Source: Nodosilinea nodulosa PCC 7104
GTDB lineage: Bacteria > Cyanobacteriota > Cyanobacteriia > Phormidesmidales > Phormidesmidaceae
Reading direction: 5' to 3'
Assembly (NCBI RefSeq): GCF_000309385.1
Contig: NZ_JH976537.1
Coordinates: 3,716,507-3,780,506, forward strand
DNA: 64,000 nucleotides
The notes below the pieces were generated by a model. That model did not search any database, had not been told where the DNA came from, and worked only from the letters and a program-made list of their open reading frames with translations. Within the stretch, counting starts at the first letter, position 1; each line of letters starts with the position of its first letter. Shown here piece after piece: positions 25,913 to 35,154 of this stretch. A program made the position numbers and the translations under genes.

Positions 25913-26965
25913 CTAGGCTCGCCACTTGAGCAGCTGGGTCTTAACGGGGGTGACAAACTCGCGGTCTTCAGCCTGGGAGCGCTGGTACTCTTTTTTGAGC
26001 TGGTAGTACCACCGGGCCAGGGTGTCGGAGTCTTTGATCAGCCGCAGCACGGTCTCGTGCTTGAGACCTTCCTGCTGCTTGATCACCACATCGCGGTCCT
26101 GGCCCAAAAAGGAGCGAATCATCAGGGGCAGAATGGGTTTGAGCAGAGCGCCCCAGGGCAGATCCCAGTAGAGCTCGAAGGTGACGTCGGTCTGGTCGTC
26201 GGTGAGCGGTGTCACCGTAGTTAAGTTCACCACCCGGTGCCTGGCGGTCGTGGTTTCTTCGGTGCGCACGCCGGGTAGGTAAAAGATAATTTCGTTGTCG
26301 GGCACGCCGCCGATCAGCCAGTAGCCGTAGCCCATGCTCTCGCCCATGTGGTGCTTGCGCATGGTAAACCCGTAGGTGGAAGGGTCAAACCATTTGATTT
26401 CGTCGTTGAGCTTGCCCCCGCGCCACCACCAGGAGCGGTGGACAAAGGGCGAGTGCGCCGGGTCCATCAGCCCCACTACGGCGTGGTCGATGTAGCAGGG
26501 AAAGCGCATGGTGTAGGTGACGCTGGGGCGCACGTCATTGCCAAAGCCGGGAACGCGAGGAATATCGAAGCGGGGGGGCTTGGGGTTGGCAGGGTCGCTC
26601 ATATAAACCCACACATTGCCCTGCACCTCTTTAACCTCGTAGCTGTTGACGTCGAAGCGGCTCAGATCCATCTGCTGGTCGGGCATCAGCGAAGGAATCT
26701 CGGTGCAATGGCCGTTTTCGTTGAATCGCCAGCCGTGGTAGCAGCACTCCACCTCGGTGCCGTCGAAGCGACCGCAGCTGAGGGGCACCGCCCGGTGAGG
26801 GCAAATGTCGCGAATGGCAAAGGCTTTGCCCTGGCGGGTGCGGCCAAACAAGATCGGCTCGTTGAGCAGGGTTTTGGCTACCATTTTGCCCGCCTTCAGC
26901 TCGTGGCTCGGCATGGCGTGGTACCAGATATTGCGCAGCAGGTAGATGTCGTTAACGGCAACCAC
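25913..26965 (-). CDS. Rieske non-haem iron oxygenase (pheophorbide-a-oxygenase-like)
   Basis: The 350-residue protein begins with GTG. The Rieske 2Fe-2S ligands are CPHR (about residue 53) and CCYHGW (about 72). The mononuclear iron site follows in the stretch DHAVVGLMDPAHSPFVHRSW (Asp and two His). This layout matches the PaO/Tic55/vanillate-demethylase branch, which uses an external ferredoxin reductase, and the substrate is probably a chlorophyll derivative or aromatic compound. The C-terminal TM anchor of plant PaO is absent. Confidence 0.82.
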   Translation of the reverse strand: MVAVNDIYLLRNIWYHAMPSHELKAGKMVAKTLLNEPILFGRTRQGKAFAIRDICPHRAVPLSCGRFDGTEVECCYHGWRFNENGHCTEIPSLMPDQQMDLSRFDVNSYEVKEVQGNVWVYMSDPANPKPPRFDIPRVPGFGNDVRPSVTYTMRFPCYIDHAVVGLMDPAHSPFVHRSWWWRGGKLNDEIKWFDPSTYGFTMRKHHMGESMGYGYWLIGGVPDNEIIFYLPGVRTEETTTARHRVVNLTTVTPLTDDQTDVTFELYWDLPWGALLKPILPLMIRSFLGQDRDVVIKQQEGLKHETVLRLIKDSDTLARWYYQLKKEYQRSQAEDREFVTPVKTQLLKWRA

Positions 26966-27135
26966 AGGTCTTCAAGGAGGTTAAGGATTGAGGCGACTAA
27001 TACTGTAGCAGAGGCTTGGTAGTGGCGAAGATCTGGCGTGGGCCAGTTCGTAGCATATCTCGCAGCTGCGCCTCTACCTAAGGCGGGAACCATAGCTTTA
27101 AAGGCTTACTTCACGACTTACTCTGGCGATTCTCC

Positions 27136-27444
27136 ATGCTCTCTGACGAACAGCGTGCCAAACTTGAGGAAGGCATCACCCAAAATGCCAGACACATTTT
27201 TCGCCAGGCTCCAGGTCACTTTTCTGAAGATACTCCTGCTACGCGTCAGCTCATAATTGAAACAGCTCTTAACCCGCTTTTTTACCAAGGGCAAGACAAG
27301 TACAAGACTCAGTGGTACAGCCAAACCTTGGATACGGGAAGTCAGGTCTGGGTTCAAGTCAGAAACGGCAAAATTCGCAATGCTGGCATTAACCTAACGG
27401 CAAGACCTTGGAGACTTGATACCGGGTTTGCGGGCTTATCATAG
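27136..27444 (+). CDS. Small CdiA-CT-like toxin domain (candidate tRNase), free-standing
   Basis: The 102-residue protein consists of a helical N-terminus (EEGITQNARHIFRQAPGHF) and a beta-rich C-terminal half, YSQTLDTGSQVWVQVRNGKI followed by NAGINLTARPW. The block GTQ/SQ-x-W-V-Q-VRNG-x-I-x-N-x-G-N is, as I recall it, found at the C-terminal tips of CdiA-type toxins with the BECR nuclease fold. Here it is a complete small gene with no RHS or CdiA body. The partner gene 24 bp downstream resembles a CdiI. The family call is from motif memory, not a search. Confidence 0.5.
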   Translation: MLSDEQRAKLEEGITQNARHIFRQAPGHFSEDTPATRQLIIETALNPLFYQGQDKYKTQWYSQTLDTGSQVWVQVRNGKIRNAGINLTARPWRLDTGFAGLS

Positions 27445-27468
27445 TAAAACTACTCACAATGTAACCCC

Positions 27469-27672
27469 ATGGGAAACTTAACCGAGCGGCAAGCGTTTGA
27501 CGCCATGGTGCTCTTTCTAGAGCAGGTTTATGAACGTACCGAGTCCGATGATATTGCGGGTCTGTTATCTGACTTAATATTTGCTGCCGACAATCAAACC
27601 GCTGACCCTGCCGCCTGGCAAGACTGGTTGGCGTGCCTTCAGAGGGTTACGCCGGTTCACCTTTCTCAGTAA
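27469..27672 (+). CDS. CdiI-like immunity protein, 67 residues
   Basis: The sequence reads AFDAMVLFLEQVYERTESDD, then IAGLLSDLIF and DPAAWQDWLACL. This fits the CdiI immunity pattern A-M-x-x-FLE-x-Y-x-RT-x-SDDI-x-LL...ADPA-x-W-x-DW. Such proteins block BECR-fold tRNase toxins. It begins 24 bp after the toxin-like gene in the same direction, so the two are probably co-transcribed. Confidence 0.6.
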   Translation: MGNLTERQAFDAMVLFLEQVYERTESDDIAGLLSDLIFAADNQTADPAAWQDWLACLQRVTPVHLSQ

Positions 27673-27709
27673 ACCCTTGCGAAAACCATTTTTTTAGCTG
27701 CAAATGATT

Positions 27710-27749
27710 GAAGATTGTCCCAGCTTCACAATCTGCTGAGGCAATCTTC
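27710..27749. terminator. Hairpin between convergent immunity and ftsH genes
   Basis: GAAGATTG (27710-27717) pairs perfectly with CAATCTTC (27742-27749). It sits in the 105-bp convergent gap and could serve as a shared weak terminator; the loop is long (24 bases), so strength is uncertain. Confidence 0.4.
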
Positions 27750-27777
27750 GTCAACTGTCGACCACTCAGTTACCCCC

Positions 27778-29646
27778 TTAGGCCACCGATTGGGGTTCCT
27801 GCACCTGCTTGAGCTGTTCGCGCAGGGGTGCGCCTTCGATCACCTCAGTCTCTAGCAGCTGCTGGGCCAGGGTTTCGAGCAGCTCGCGGTTCTGCTTAAG
27901 AATGCCCAGGGCGCGCTGGTGGCCCTCTTCGACCAGGGCTTTGACCTCTTCGTCGATCGCCTTGGCGGTCTCTTCGCTGATTGGGCGGCGGGCGTTGGGC
28001 ATGCCGTTCTCAAGGAAGGCGTTGCGCTGGGCGCGATCGTAGGCCAATGGTCCTAAAACCTGGCTCATGCCGTAGGTGGTGACCATCTGCTCTGCCAGGT
28101 CGGTGGCCCGCTGCAAGTCGTTAGACGCCCCGGTAGTGATGCTGCCGAAGATGATTTCTTCCGCCGATCGCCCCCCCAGCAGGGTAGCAATTTGGCCCTT
28201 TAGCTCGGTCTCATCCCTGAGGAACCGATCTTCAGTGGGCAGTTGCAGGGTGTAGCCCAGGGCGGCCATGCCGCGCGGCACGATGGAGATTTTTTCGACC
28301 TCGTCGGTGCCGGGCATCATGGCCCCGACCAGAGCGTGGCCGACTTCGTGGTAGGCAACGATTTTCTTTTCCTTGTCGTTGAGCACGCGACTCTTTTTCT
28401 CCAGGCCGGCGACCACGCGCTCGATTGCCTCGCCAAAGTCTTCTTGCTCAACCACGGTGCTATTGCGGCGGGCGGCCAGCAGGGCGGCCTCGTTGACCAG
28501 GTTGGCCAGATCGGCTCCGGCAAAGCCTGGGGTGCGGGTAGCGGTCTGGCGCAGATCGACGGTGTCGGCCAGCTTCACATCCTTGGCGTGGATTTTGAGA
28601 ATGGCTTCACGGCCTTTGACATCGGGGCGATCGACCAGCACCTGGCGATCGAAGCGACCGGGGCGCAGCAGGGCGGGGTCGAGGGTTTCGGGGCGGTTGG
28701 TGGCGGCCAGCACGATTACCGTGGTATCGCTGGCGTCGAAACCATCCATTTCGGTCAGCAGCTGGTTGAGGGTTTGCTCGCGCTCGTCGTTGCCACCGTA
28801 GAAACCGTTGCTAGAGCGCGACTTGCCGATCGCATCCAGTTCGTCAATGAAAATGATGCAGGGCGACTGTTTCTTGGCCTGATCAAACAGGTCGCGCACG
28901 CGGGAAGAGCCGACCCCAACAAACATTTCCACGAATTCTGAACCCGAGATGCTGAAGAAGGGCACCCCCGCCTCGCCCGCGACGGCCTTGGCCATAAGGG
29001 TCTTGCCTGTTCCCGGTGGGCCAACCAGCAGCACGCCCTTGGGAATTTTGGCCCCCAGATCGGTGAAGCGCTTGGGGGTTTTGAGGAAATCGACCACCTC
29101 TACCAGTTCGGTTTTGGCCTCTTCGACCCCGGCCACATCGTCAAAGGTGACTTTGCCCGTGTCCCCCTCCACATAGACCTTGGCCTTGCTTTTGCCGATG
29201 GAGAGTGCGCCCTGGGGGCCACCGCTACCGCGAGCTATAAAGAATCGCCAGACCCCGATAAAGATCAGCGGCGGAATCACCCAGCTCAGCAGGCTGCCAA
29301 ACCACTGGCCCTTGGGCGGCGGCACGGCGGCAAACTCAACCCCGTTGTCTTCGAGCAGCTGGGGCAGCTGTAGGTCAAAGATCGGCGTCGTGCTGTAGAC
29401 ATCGCCCGGTTCGCCCGTGGTGGGATCTTTGATCTGGTAGCGAATTTCGTTTTGCCCTACCGAGGCCCGCATTACCTCTTGCTCTTGGATGCGGTGGATG
29501 AACATGCTGTAGGGTTCGCGGGAGGTCTGGTTGCCAAAGACGCCGGAGAACACAATGTTGAGTAGCAAGAGGCCGGTTGCGGCCCAGAGGACGATGTTGG
29601 CGATCTGGCGCGATCGCGGCGGCTGAGGATCTTTTTTAACAGGCAT
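27778..29646 (-). CDS. ftsH: ATP-dependent zinc metalloprotease FtsH
   Basis: The 622-residue membrane AAA+ protease would degrade damaged membrane proteins such as photosystem II D1. It has two TM helices (about 15-37 and 117-140), Walker A GPPGTGKT (about 209-216), Walker [12 protein letters not shown] (about 264-274), the SRH block [17 protein letters not shown] and the zinc site HEVGH (about 433-437). Start taken at the ATG for [10 protein letters not shown] (29646): the extra 24 residues of a longer frame come from a simple repeat rather than coding sequence. It is probably monocistronic. Confidence 0.95.
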   Translation of the reverse strand: MPVKKDPQPPRSRQIANIVLWAATGLLLLNIVFSGVFGNQTSREPYSMFIHRIQEQEVMRASVGQNEIRYQIKDPTTGEPGDVYSTTPIFDLQLPQLLEDNGVEFAAVPPPKGQWFGSLLSWVIPPLIFIGVWRFFIARGSGGPQGALSIGKSKAKVYVEGDTGKVTFDDVAGVEEAKTELVEVVDFLKTPKRFTDLGAKIPKGVLLVGPPGTGKTLMAKAVAGEAGVPFFSISGSEFVEMFVGVGSSRVRDLFDQAKKQSPCIIFIDELDAIGKSRSSNGFYGGNDEREQTLNQLLTEMDGFDASDTTVIVLAATNRPETLDPALLRPGRFDRQVLVDRPDVKGREAILKIHAKDVKLADTVDLRQTATRTPGFAGADLANLVNEAALLAARRNSTVVEQEDFGEAIERVVAGLEKKSRVLNDKEKKIVAYHEVGHALVGAMMPGTDEVEKISIVPRGMAALGYTLQLPTEDRFLRDETELKGQIATLLGGRSAEEIIFGSITTGASNDLQRATDLAEQMVTTYGMSQVLGPLAYDRAQRNAFLENGMPNARRPISEETAKAIDEEVKALVEEGHQRALGILKQNRELLETLAQQLLETEVIEGAPLREQLKQVQEPQSVA

Positions 29647-29650
29647 AGCA

Positions 29651-29687
29651 ATTTTGGATTGGCGATTTTGGATTTTTGAATTTTGGC
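29651..29687. repeat. GATTTTGGATT-type short dispersed repeat, copy 1
   Basis: A run of ATTTTGGATT/GCGATTTTGGATT units lies directly upstream of ftsH. Close relatives occur at 30191-30223 and 51393-51426, and an inverted partner (AAAATCCAAAATC) is at about 30268-30282. This is a family of short intergenic repeats. Confidence 0.6.
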
Positions 29688-29799
29688 GGGGCGATCGCCC
29701 AAACAGAAAGGGGATCAACCGTAGGGTGGGCTAGGCCATCCCAGTCTTGGCGATGGGCGATAACTTTAAGAGCTGTAACCCACCCCTAAAAAATCTCAT

Positions 29800-30090
29800 C
29801 TAGTTAAAATCTACATCTACAGTGGTTTTGGTGGCATCAGGAGCATCGGACCGCAGCCCAGACTGCTTTTTGTTGGTCAGCCCCGACAGCACGATCTGCG
29901 ACATGGCGGCAATAAAGATCGAGGCTACCGCCGCGTCATCGATCCAGCCGAGGATGGGGATGAAGTCGGGGGAAATGTCGATGGGGCTGAGCAGGTACAG
30001 CAGGGTGGCACCAGCCAGCAGCCAGCGGTACTTGGGGTGCTCAAGGGTGCGCTTATACCAGTCGTAGAAGGCTTGAACGGAGGAGTTCAT
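29800..30090 (-). CDS. YkvA-like DUF1232 membrane protein
   Basis: The 96-residue protein has the diagnostic core YLLSPIDISPDFIPILGWID-x-A (about residues 35-58) between two hydrophobic helices. The family is widespread and its function is not established. The C-terminal tail is short and polar. Confidence 0.85.
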   Translation of the reverse strand: MNSSVQAFYDWYKRTLEHPKYRWLLAGATLLYLLSPIDISPDFIPILGWIDDAAVASIFIAAMSQIVLSGLTNKKQSGLRSDAPDATKTTVDVDFN

Positions 30091-30190
30091 GGGGGGCCGT
30101 TGAATGCGATGGCTTTATGGTGCCACGGAACCCCTGGTTTACCCCTTGGTGGATTGCCGCCCGATGGTAGGGGCGAGGGCCGAACCCTGG

Positions 30191-30223
30191 CAATTTGGGA
30201 TTTTGGATTTGCGATTTTGGATT
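30191..30223. repeat. GATTTTGGATT-type short dispersed repeat, copy 2
   Basis: CAATTTGGGATTTTGGATTT and GCGATTTTGGATTG sit between the DUF1232 and ALDH genes, with an inverted partner about 50 bp further on. Same family as the repeat upstream of ftsH. Confidence 0.55.
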
Positions 30224-30286
30224 GATCGTCAGACCTTAATCAGACTTAGCCCTTTGCAACCCGCCTCGAAAATCCAAAATCTGAAA

Positions 30287-31687
30287 TCATCCTGCTCGCA
30301 AATGCCAGGCCCTTGGCTGCAAAAACGTATAGAGTCCTGCCAGCGATAGGGTTGTGCCCAGGCCTGAGTGGCCGCGACCGCTCCAGGGCAGGCGGGGGCT
30401 GACGCGATCGCAGCAGTTCCAGTACGCACTCCCAGTCTTGAGCTGGCTGAGGATTCCTACAGCCCGCTCCCGATCGGTCCCATATACCGCCGCCGTTAGC
30501 CCGTAGGGCGTATCTTGCATCAGCGCGATCGCTTCGCCGTCGCTGGCCACTCGCTGAATGCCGATCACCGGGCCAAAGCTCTCCTCCTGCATCACCGTCA
30601 TCGTGTGGTTGACCTCGGTGAGCACCGTGGGGGCAAAGTACCAGCCGCGGCGATCCACCCGCTGCCCGCCACAGTGCAGGGTGGCTCCCTTGGCGATCGC
30701 ATCCGCCACTTGGTCAGCCAAAATATCTAGCTGAGGTTTGCGACTCACCGGGCCGAGGTAAGTGGCTGGATCGGTCGGATCGCCTAGATTGAAGCCTTCC
30801 ACGGTTTCCATAAAGACGTCTAGGAACTCCTCATAGACATCGGTATGGACATAGATGCGCTCCACCGCACAGCAGCTCTGACCGTTGTTGTAGAAGGCTC
30901 CATCCGCCAAACCCGCCGCCGCCACCGCCACATTTGCGGCAGCGCCCACATAGGCCGGATCTTTGCCGCCCAGCTCCAGCTGGGTGCGAATGAGTTTTGG
31001 CGCTGCCGCCACCGCAATCTTTTGACCCGTAGCGTAGGAACCCGTGAAAAAGATGCCGTCGATGGGCTGCTCTAGCAGAGCTGCTCCGGTCAGGCCAGCG
31101 CCGACCACCGGAATGAAGATGTCTTGGGGAATGCCGGACTCGTGGAGGAGAGAGGCGATCGCATCCCCAGTCAACGCCGCCAGCTCCGATGGCTTGTACA
31201 GCACTGCATTGCCCATCAGCAGCGCCGGAATAAACACATTCCCCCCGACAAAATAGGGATAGTTCCAGGCCGAAATATTCGCCACCACCCCCAGCGGATC
31301 GTAGCCAATCACCTCCTCCAGCATCCCCATGCCCGGCAGCGCCGCCGCTGGCTCCGAGTAAACGCGCTCCGGGGCGAGAACTTTAGCCGCATTCTCGACG
31401 AAAAAATCAATCCGCACTGGCACCGCCAAAATCTCGTTGCGAGCCTGGGTGATGGGCTTGCCCGTCTCCGACGTCAGCAGCGCCGCCAGCGTATCGACCT
31501 GCTCCACCAGCAATTCCCGAAACCGCAGAATAGACTTGACGCGATCGCCCAAAGGCAACGCCGCCCACCCTGGCTGCGCCCGCCGTGCCCTGGCATACTT
31601 TTCCGCTACCGCCGCCCCATCATCGGCCGGTATCTCTTGAATCAGCGCTTCGGTAGCCGGGTTAATGATGGAAAGAACGTCAGCCAT
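30287..31687 (-). CDS. Aldehyde dehydrogenase (NAD(P)-dependent)
   Basis: The 466-residue ALDH-superfamily enzyme has catalytic Cys272 in NNGQSCCAVERIY and general-base Glu238 in LELGGKDP. ISAWNYPYFVGGN, corresponding to the nucleotide-binding region, is also present. By position next to the amine oxidase/ligase cluster it could oxidise an amine-derived aldehyde, like PuuC in E. coli. That role is inferred from context only. A second ALDH in the window (19443-20834) is clearly different. Confidence 0.85.
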   Translation of the reverse strand: MADVLSIINPATEALIQEIPADDGAAVAEKYARARRAQPGWAALPLGDRVKSILRFRELLVEQVDTLAALLTSETGKPITQARNEILAVPVRIDFFVENAAKVLAPERVYSEPAAALPGMGMLEEVIGYDPLGVVANISAWNYPYFVGGNVFIPALLMGNAVLYKPSELAALTGDAIASLLHESGIPQDIFIPVVGAGLTGAALLEQPIDGIFFTGSYATGQKIAVAAAPKLIRTQLELGGKDPAYVGAAANVAVAAAGLADGAFYNNGQSCCAVERIYVHTDVYEEFLDVFMETVEGFNLGDPTDPATYLGPVSRKPQLDILADQVADAIAKGATLHCGGQRVDRRGWYFAPTVLTEVNHTMTVMQEESFGPVIGIQRVASDGEAIALMQDTPYGLTAAVYGTDRERAVGILSQLKTGSAYWNCCDRVSPRLPWSGRGHSGLGTTLSLAGLYTFLQPRAWHLRAG

Positions 31688-31754
31688 GGTGATAGGAAGT
31701 TCTAAAAGTGGTAGGTAAGGCCAATTAATGGATCTGTTTTCGTCTGGAGCAGCT

Positions 31755-31771
31755 GGTGGGCAGAGCCCACC
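31755..31771. repeat. 17-bp palindromic dispersed repeat GGTGGGCAGAGCCCACC
   Basis: A perfect palindrome apart from the central base. The identical 17-mer is at 53145-53161, and a variant with CACTG at the centre is at 33490-33506. All are intergenic and flanked by a TAGG element. These look like copies of a cyanobacterial palindromic repeat. Confidence 0.65.
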
Positions 31772-31812
31772 CTAGGGCGCCTCAGGTCAATTGCAGAGCA
31801 GGACAGATAACT

Positions 31813-32009
31813 TCGCAAAACAGAGGTTTAAACCGATGATCGATCACTCCTTTCCGTGAGGTCCAGGACGACGGAACGTCCTGGACGAAGGGGGCTGGGG
31901 GCTGCGAAATGCCCCCAGCAGCAGATTTGGCTTTGTTCAAAGACTTTCTCAACAGCGGTTGGTTATGGCGCAAGACAATGGTGCATCGCTGCGCGGATGC
32001 ACCCTACGG
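31813..32009 (-). repeat. ~200-bp inverted repeat flanking the Fe-ADH gene, left copy
   Basis: This segment matches the reverse complement of 33228-33424 almost throughout. The identical block GCAGCGGTTGGTTATGGCGC (one base different in the left copy) and the block GGTTTAAACCGATGATCG are shared, and I estimate over 75% identity by eye. It ends in the hairpin GGTGCATC...GATGCACC. A frame conserved in both copies (RHNQPLLRKS, SRKG, DHRFK, LFCE) could be a relic of a small gene. Confidence 0.75.
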
Positions 32010-32014
32010 GATCT

Positions 32015-33199
32015 CTAAAATGCATCTTGGTAAATGGCATAAAAATCCTCCTCAGCCACCGGACGAGGATTCAGCGGATGACACCCATCCCTAATCGCCA
32101 CCGCCACCAGCGGATCAAGACCATCGGATTTCACCCCCAAATCGCCCAGCGAAGCCGGAATGCCAATCGCCTCCGACAACGCCACAATCCAATCCACAAA
32201 CTCCTGCCCATCCGTCGCCCCCGGCTGCACCACCCGCGCCATCCGCAAAAACCGCTCCGGCTCCGCCGACAGGTTAAACCGCATCGCCGCCGGCAGCATA
32301 ATGCCGTTCGCCAACCCGTGGTGGGTGTCGTACACCGTCGATAGCGCGTGGGCACAGGAGTGGGTGACGCCCAGGCCTTTTTGGAAGGCGATCGCCCCCA
32401 TCATCGAGGCATTCAGCATTCCTCCCCGCGCCGCCAAGTGAGCCGCCGCCGTCACCTCATCAAAGCTTTCTCCTGTGCCAAGGCGCTGAGCAAAGTCCAC
32501 ACAAGCCTTCAGATTCTTGGCCACCAGATGAATACCCTCCAGGGCAATACCATCGCAGAGTGGGTTAAAGCCCTTGGCCAAAAACGCCTCGATCAGGTGC
32601 GTTAGCGCGTCCATGCCCGTAGCGGCGGTAATTTTGGCCGGTAGCCCCAGCAATAACTCGGGGTCGGCCAGCACCACCTGGGGCAGCAGCTGCGGGTCGA
32701 ACATGATTTTCTTGGCGTGGGTCTCATCGTCGGAGATCACCGCACTGCGGCCCACTTCGCTGCCGGTGCCTGCCGTGGTGGGCAGGGCCACGATGGGCGG
32801 AATCGGCTGATCGATGGGGCGGGTGCTGTTGCCGTCTTCGTAGTCGAAGAGGTGGCCGGGGTGGTTGGCCATCAGAGCGATCGCCTTGGCTACATCCATC
32901 GGCGCACCGCCGCCCACTGCCACAATGCCGTCGGCTTGGTGGGCTTTCCAGGCCTCTACTCCGGCATTGACTTGGGAGACAACGGGGTTGCCCCAAACGC
33001 CGCTAAAGGTGGCGGAGTCAAAGGCAATGAGAGATTCTTCTAATGCTGGGAACCAGGGCAGTTGGGCAACATCTTTATCGGTGACGATGAGAACGCGCTG
33101 AATGCCCAGGGTGGTAAGTTCGGCGGTGAGTTCGTGGCGTGCCCCTGGCCCAAAGCGAATGCGGGTGGGGAAGTTGTAGGTGTGAATAGTAGAAGCCAT
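32015..33199 (-). CDS. Iron-containing alcohol dehydrogenase (group III)
   Basis: The 394-residue length is typical for the family. The NAD-binding loop reads VGGGAPMDVAKA, and the iron-binding region comprises GMDALTHLIEAFLAKGFNPL with Asp and His ligands, plus GVTHSCAHALSTVYDTHHG. It interconverts an aldehyde or ketone and an alcohol; the substrate is unknown. The gene is bracketed by a pair of ~200-bp inverted repeats 5 bp and 28 bp from its ends, so it may have moved as a unit. It could dispose of aldehydes made by the amine oxidase. Confidence 0.88.
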   Translation of the reverse strand: MASTIHTYNFPTRIRFGPGARHELTAELTTLGIQRVLIVTDKDVAQLPWFPALEESLIAFDSATFSGVWGNPVVSQVNAGVEAWKAHQADGIVAVGGGAPMDVAKAIALMANHPGHLFDYEDGNSTRPIDQPIPPIVALPTTAGTGSEVGRSAVISDDETHAKKIMFDPQLLPQVVLADPELLLGLPAKITAATGMDALTHLIEAFLAKGFNPLCDGIALEGIHLVAKNLKACVDFAQRLGTGESFDEVTAAAHLAARGGMLNASMMGAIAFQKGLGVTHSCAHALSTVYDTHHGLANGIMLPAAMRFNLSAEPERFLRMARVVQPGATDGQEFVDWIVALSEAIGIPASLGDLGVKSDGLDPLVAVAIRDGCHPLNPRPVAEEDFYAIYQDAF

Positions 33200-33227
33200 A
33201 GCAGATTTACGTCCTTAAAACGAGGAA

Positions 33228-33424
33228 CCGTAGGGTGCATCCGCGCAGCGATGCACCATTGTCTTGCGCCATAACCAACCGCTGCTGAGAAAGTCTATTA
33301 ACAAAGCCAGGCCTGCCGCTGGGGGGATTTCGGTCCCCCCAGACCCCTACGAGAAGGACGTTCCGCCGTCCTTCACCTCACGGAAAGGACTTACCGATCA
33401 TCGGTTTAAACTTCTGTTCTGCGA
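33228..33424 (+). repeat. ~200-bp inverted repeat flanking the Fe-ADH gene, right copy
   Basis: Inverted partner of 31813-32009. It begins with CCGTAGGGTGCATCCGCGCA, containing the GATGCACC hairpin, and ends past TCGGTTTAAAC. With the left copy it encloses exactly one gene. Confidence 0.75.
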
Positions 33425-33489
33425 ATGCGCCTGTTCTTCTCTGCGATCAATCTGGGACAGCCGTAACGATCAATCTGGGACAGCCGTAG

Positions 33490-33506
33490 GGTGGGCACTG
33501 CCCACC
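33490..33506. repeat. 17-bp palindromic dispersed repeat, variant centre
   Basis: GGTGGGCACTGCCCACC belongs to the family also seen at 31755 and 53145. A second palindrome follows at once (GGCGAATGCCATTCGCC, 33519-33535). Confidence 0.6.
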
Positions 33507-33550
33507 ATTTACCTAGTGGGGGCGAATGCCATTCGCCTTCACCAACCCCC

Positions 33551-34876
33551 TTAAATATTCACGTACTGGTTCATTTCCCAATCCGTGATTTGGGCGTTGA
33601 AGGCGTCCCATTCCTTGGCTTTCATCTCTAGGAAGGTTTTCGCGCCGAGTTCGCCCATCATCTCCATCAGGAGCGAGTCTTGCTTGAGGGCTTCCACGGC
33701 TTCGTAGAGGTTTTTGGGCAGGGTTTGCAGGTTGGGGAATTCGTCGCCGCGGGCGAAGAGGTTTTCGTCGATGCGATCGCCGGGGTCGGTCTGGTGTTTA
33801 ATGCCGTCGAGGCCCGCTGCGAGAATACCAGCGGTGGCCAGGTAGAGGTTGACGGCTCCGTCGATCATGCGGCACTCGAAGCGGCCCGTGTCGGGAATGC
33901 GGATCAGGTGGGAGCGATTGTTGCCGCCGTAGGAGATATAGCGCGGGCTCCAGGTGCTGCCGGAGGCGGTGCTGCTGGCCCCCAATCGGCGGTAGGAGTT
34001 GACCGTGGGCGCGCAGAGGGCGGCCAGACCTTTGCCGTGGGCCATTACCCCGCCAAGGAAGTTGTAGCCGAGGGGCGACAGGCCGCCCGCGTCGGCTCCC
34101 TCGGCAAAGGCGTTGCTGCCGCCCTGCCACAGGCTGTTGTGCACATGGCCGCCGTTGCCGGTGATGTGGCTAAAGGGTTTGGGCATAAAGGTGGCGATAA
34201 AGCCGCGCTGCTCGGCCAGGGTTTTGACCATGTATTTGAAGAACACGTGGCGATCGCACGTTGTCTTCGCATCGCTGTAGGTCCAGTTCAGCTCAAACTG
34301 GCCGTTGGCGTCTTCGTGGTCGCACTGGTAGGGCTCCCAGCCCAGGTCTTCCATGTAGGTGACCACCGTGGAGATCAGGTCAAACTGGCGCATCAGGTTG
34401 AGCTGGTCATAGCAGGGGCGCTCGGCAGTGTCCTTGGGGTCGGCGATCGCGTAGCCCGTCTCGGTCTTTCTCAGCAAAAAGAACTCCGCCTCGACCCCGG
34501 TTTTGAGGCTGTAGCCCAGCGCCGCCGCCTGATCGATCGTCTGGTTAAGCATCATCCGGGGCGCGGCGGTGAAAGGCTTCCCTTCGTAGTACACATCGCT
34601 GGTCACCCAGCCCACCGTCGGCTCCCAGGGCAGCTGAATCAGCGAGTCGGGGTCGGGCACCGCCGCAATTTCCGCCGCCTCTGGCCCCAGCCCCAGATTC
34701 GACGCAAAGGAGCAGAAAAACGCGCCGTCTCTCTCCACCGGGGCAATCTGAGCCGCAGGCACCAGCTTGGCCCTGGTGCCCCCCAGCAGATCGGTATAAG
34801 ACACTAAGAAAAACTTGATGCCGAGGGCCTTGGCCTTTTCCGCCAGACTCTGGGTTTGGGCTAACGTGCCGACCAT
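33551..34876 (-). CDS. glnT: Glutamine-synthetase-like ligase 1 (GlnT / type III, GMAS-like)
   Basis: The 441-residue protein has a beta-grasp N-domain (about 15-110) and a GS catalytic domain. Recognisable sites are the Glu motif GVEAEFFLL, DHEDANGQFELNW (metal and glutamate site), the ATP/ammonia region ITGNGGHVHNSLW and the late Arg/Glu region RFECRMIDGAVN. Length and motifs match enzymes annotated type III glutamate-ammonia ligase. That group includes gamma-glutamylmethylamide synthetase, which joins glutamate to amines. The promoter has a GTAN8TAC site. It is divergent from the amidotransferase gene. Confidence 0.82.
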   Translation of the reverse strand: MVGTLAQTQSLAEKAKALGIKFFLVSYTDLLGGTRAKLVPAAQIAPVERDGAFFCSFASNLGLGPEAAEIAAVPDPDSLIQLPWEPTVGWVTSDVYYEGKPFTAAPRMMLNQTIDQAAALGYSLKTGVEAEFFLLRKTETGYAIADPKDTAERPCYDQLNLMRQFDLISTVVTYMEDLGWEPYQCDHEDANGQFELNWTYSDAKTTCDRHVFFKYMVKTLAEQRGFIATFMPKPFSHITGNGGHVHNSLWQGGSNAFAEGADAGGLSPLGYNFLGGVMAHGKGLAALCAPTVNSYRRLGASSTASGSTWSPRYISYGGNNRSHLIRIPDTGRFECRMIDGAVNLYLATAGILAAGLDGIKHQTDPGDRIDENLFARGDEFPNLQTLPKNLYEAVEALKQDSLLMEMMGELGAKTFLEMKAKEWDAFNAQITDWEMNQYVNI

Positions 34877-34901
34877 AAAACGACTCCGAGAATTTTAGCC
34901 T

Positions 34902-34943
34902 AGTAAAACAGGCTGACGAAGGGGCTTTTGTAGCTGTAGATAC
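34902..34943 (-). promoter_or_regulatory. NtcA-type promoter of ligase gene 1
   Basis: GTAGCTGTAGATAC (34930-34943) fits the NtcA consensus GTAN8TAC. On the minus strand a TTTACT hexamer (34902-34907) follows after exactly 22 bases, the spacing of class II NtcA-activated promoters, and lies 25 bp before the ATG. TTTACT deviates from the usual TAN3T at its second base. The ligase 3 promoter has the same layout. Confidence 0.6.
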
Positions 34944-35154
34944 GAGGGGAGGTGGGCAGATACGGGAGTAGGCGGGCCTGAATCGGCGCGGCAATCTGCT
35001 CGGCCAGAGTAGTTGCGGCGATATCCAAAGCACATCGCCCCGAGTCTCAAAAGGTCAAATTCCGGTGGTGAATGCGATGCGTCCGCCTCAACCCGGGCCA
35101 GCCAGGCAGGATTGAGCTATGGGTAGGACAAACGTCACAGTTTGAGCAAATTGT

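Noticed and set aside
33264-33554. 97-codon frame in the right inverted repeat as a real gene
   Set aside because: Similarity to the left copy is explained by nucleotide-level repeat homology; differences are not mostly synonymous.
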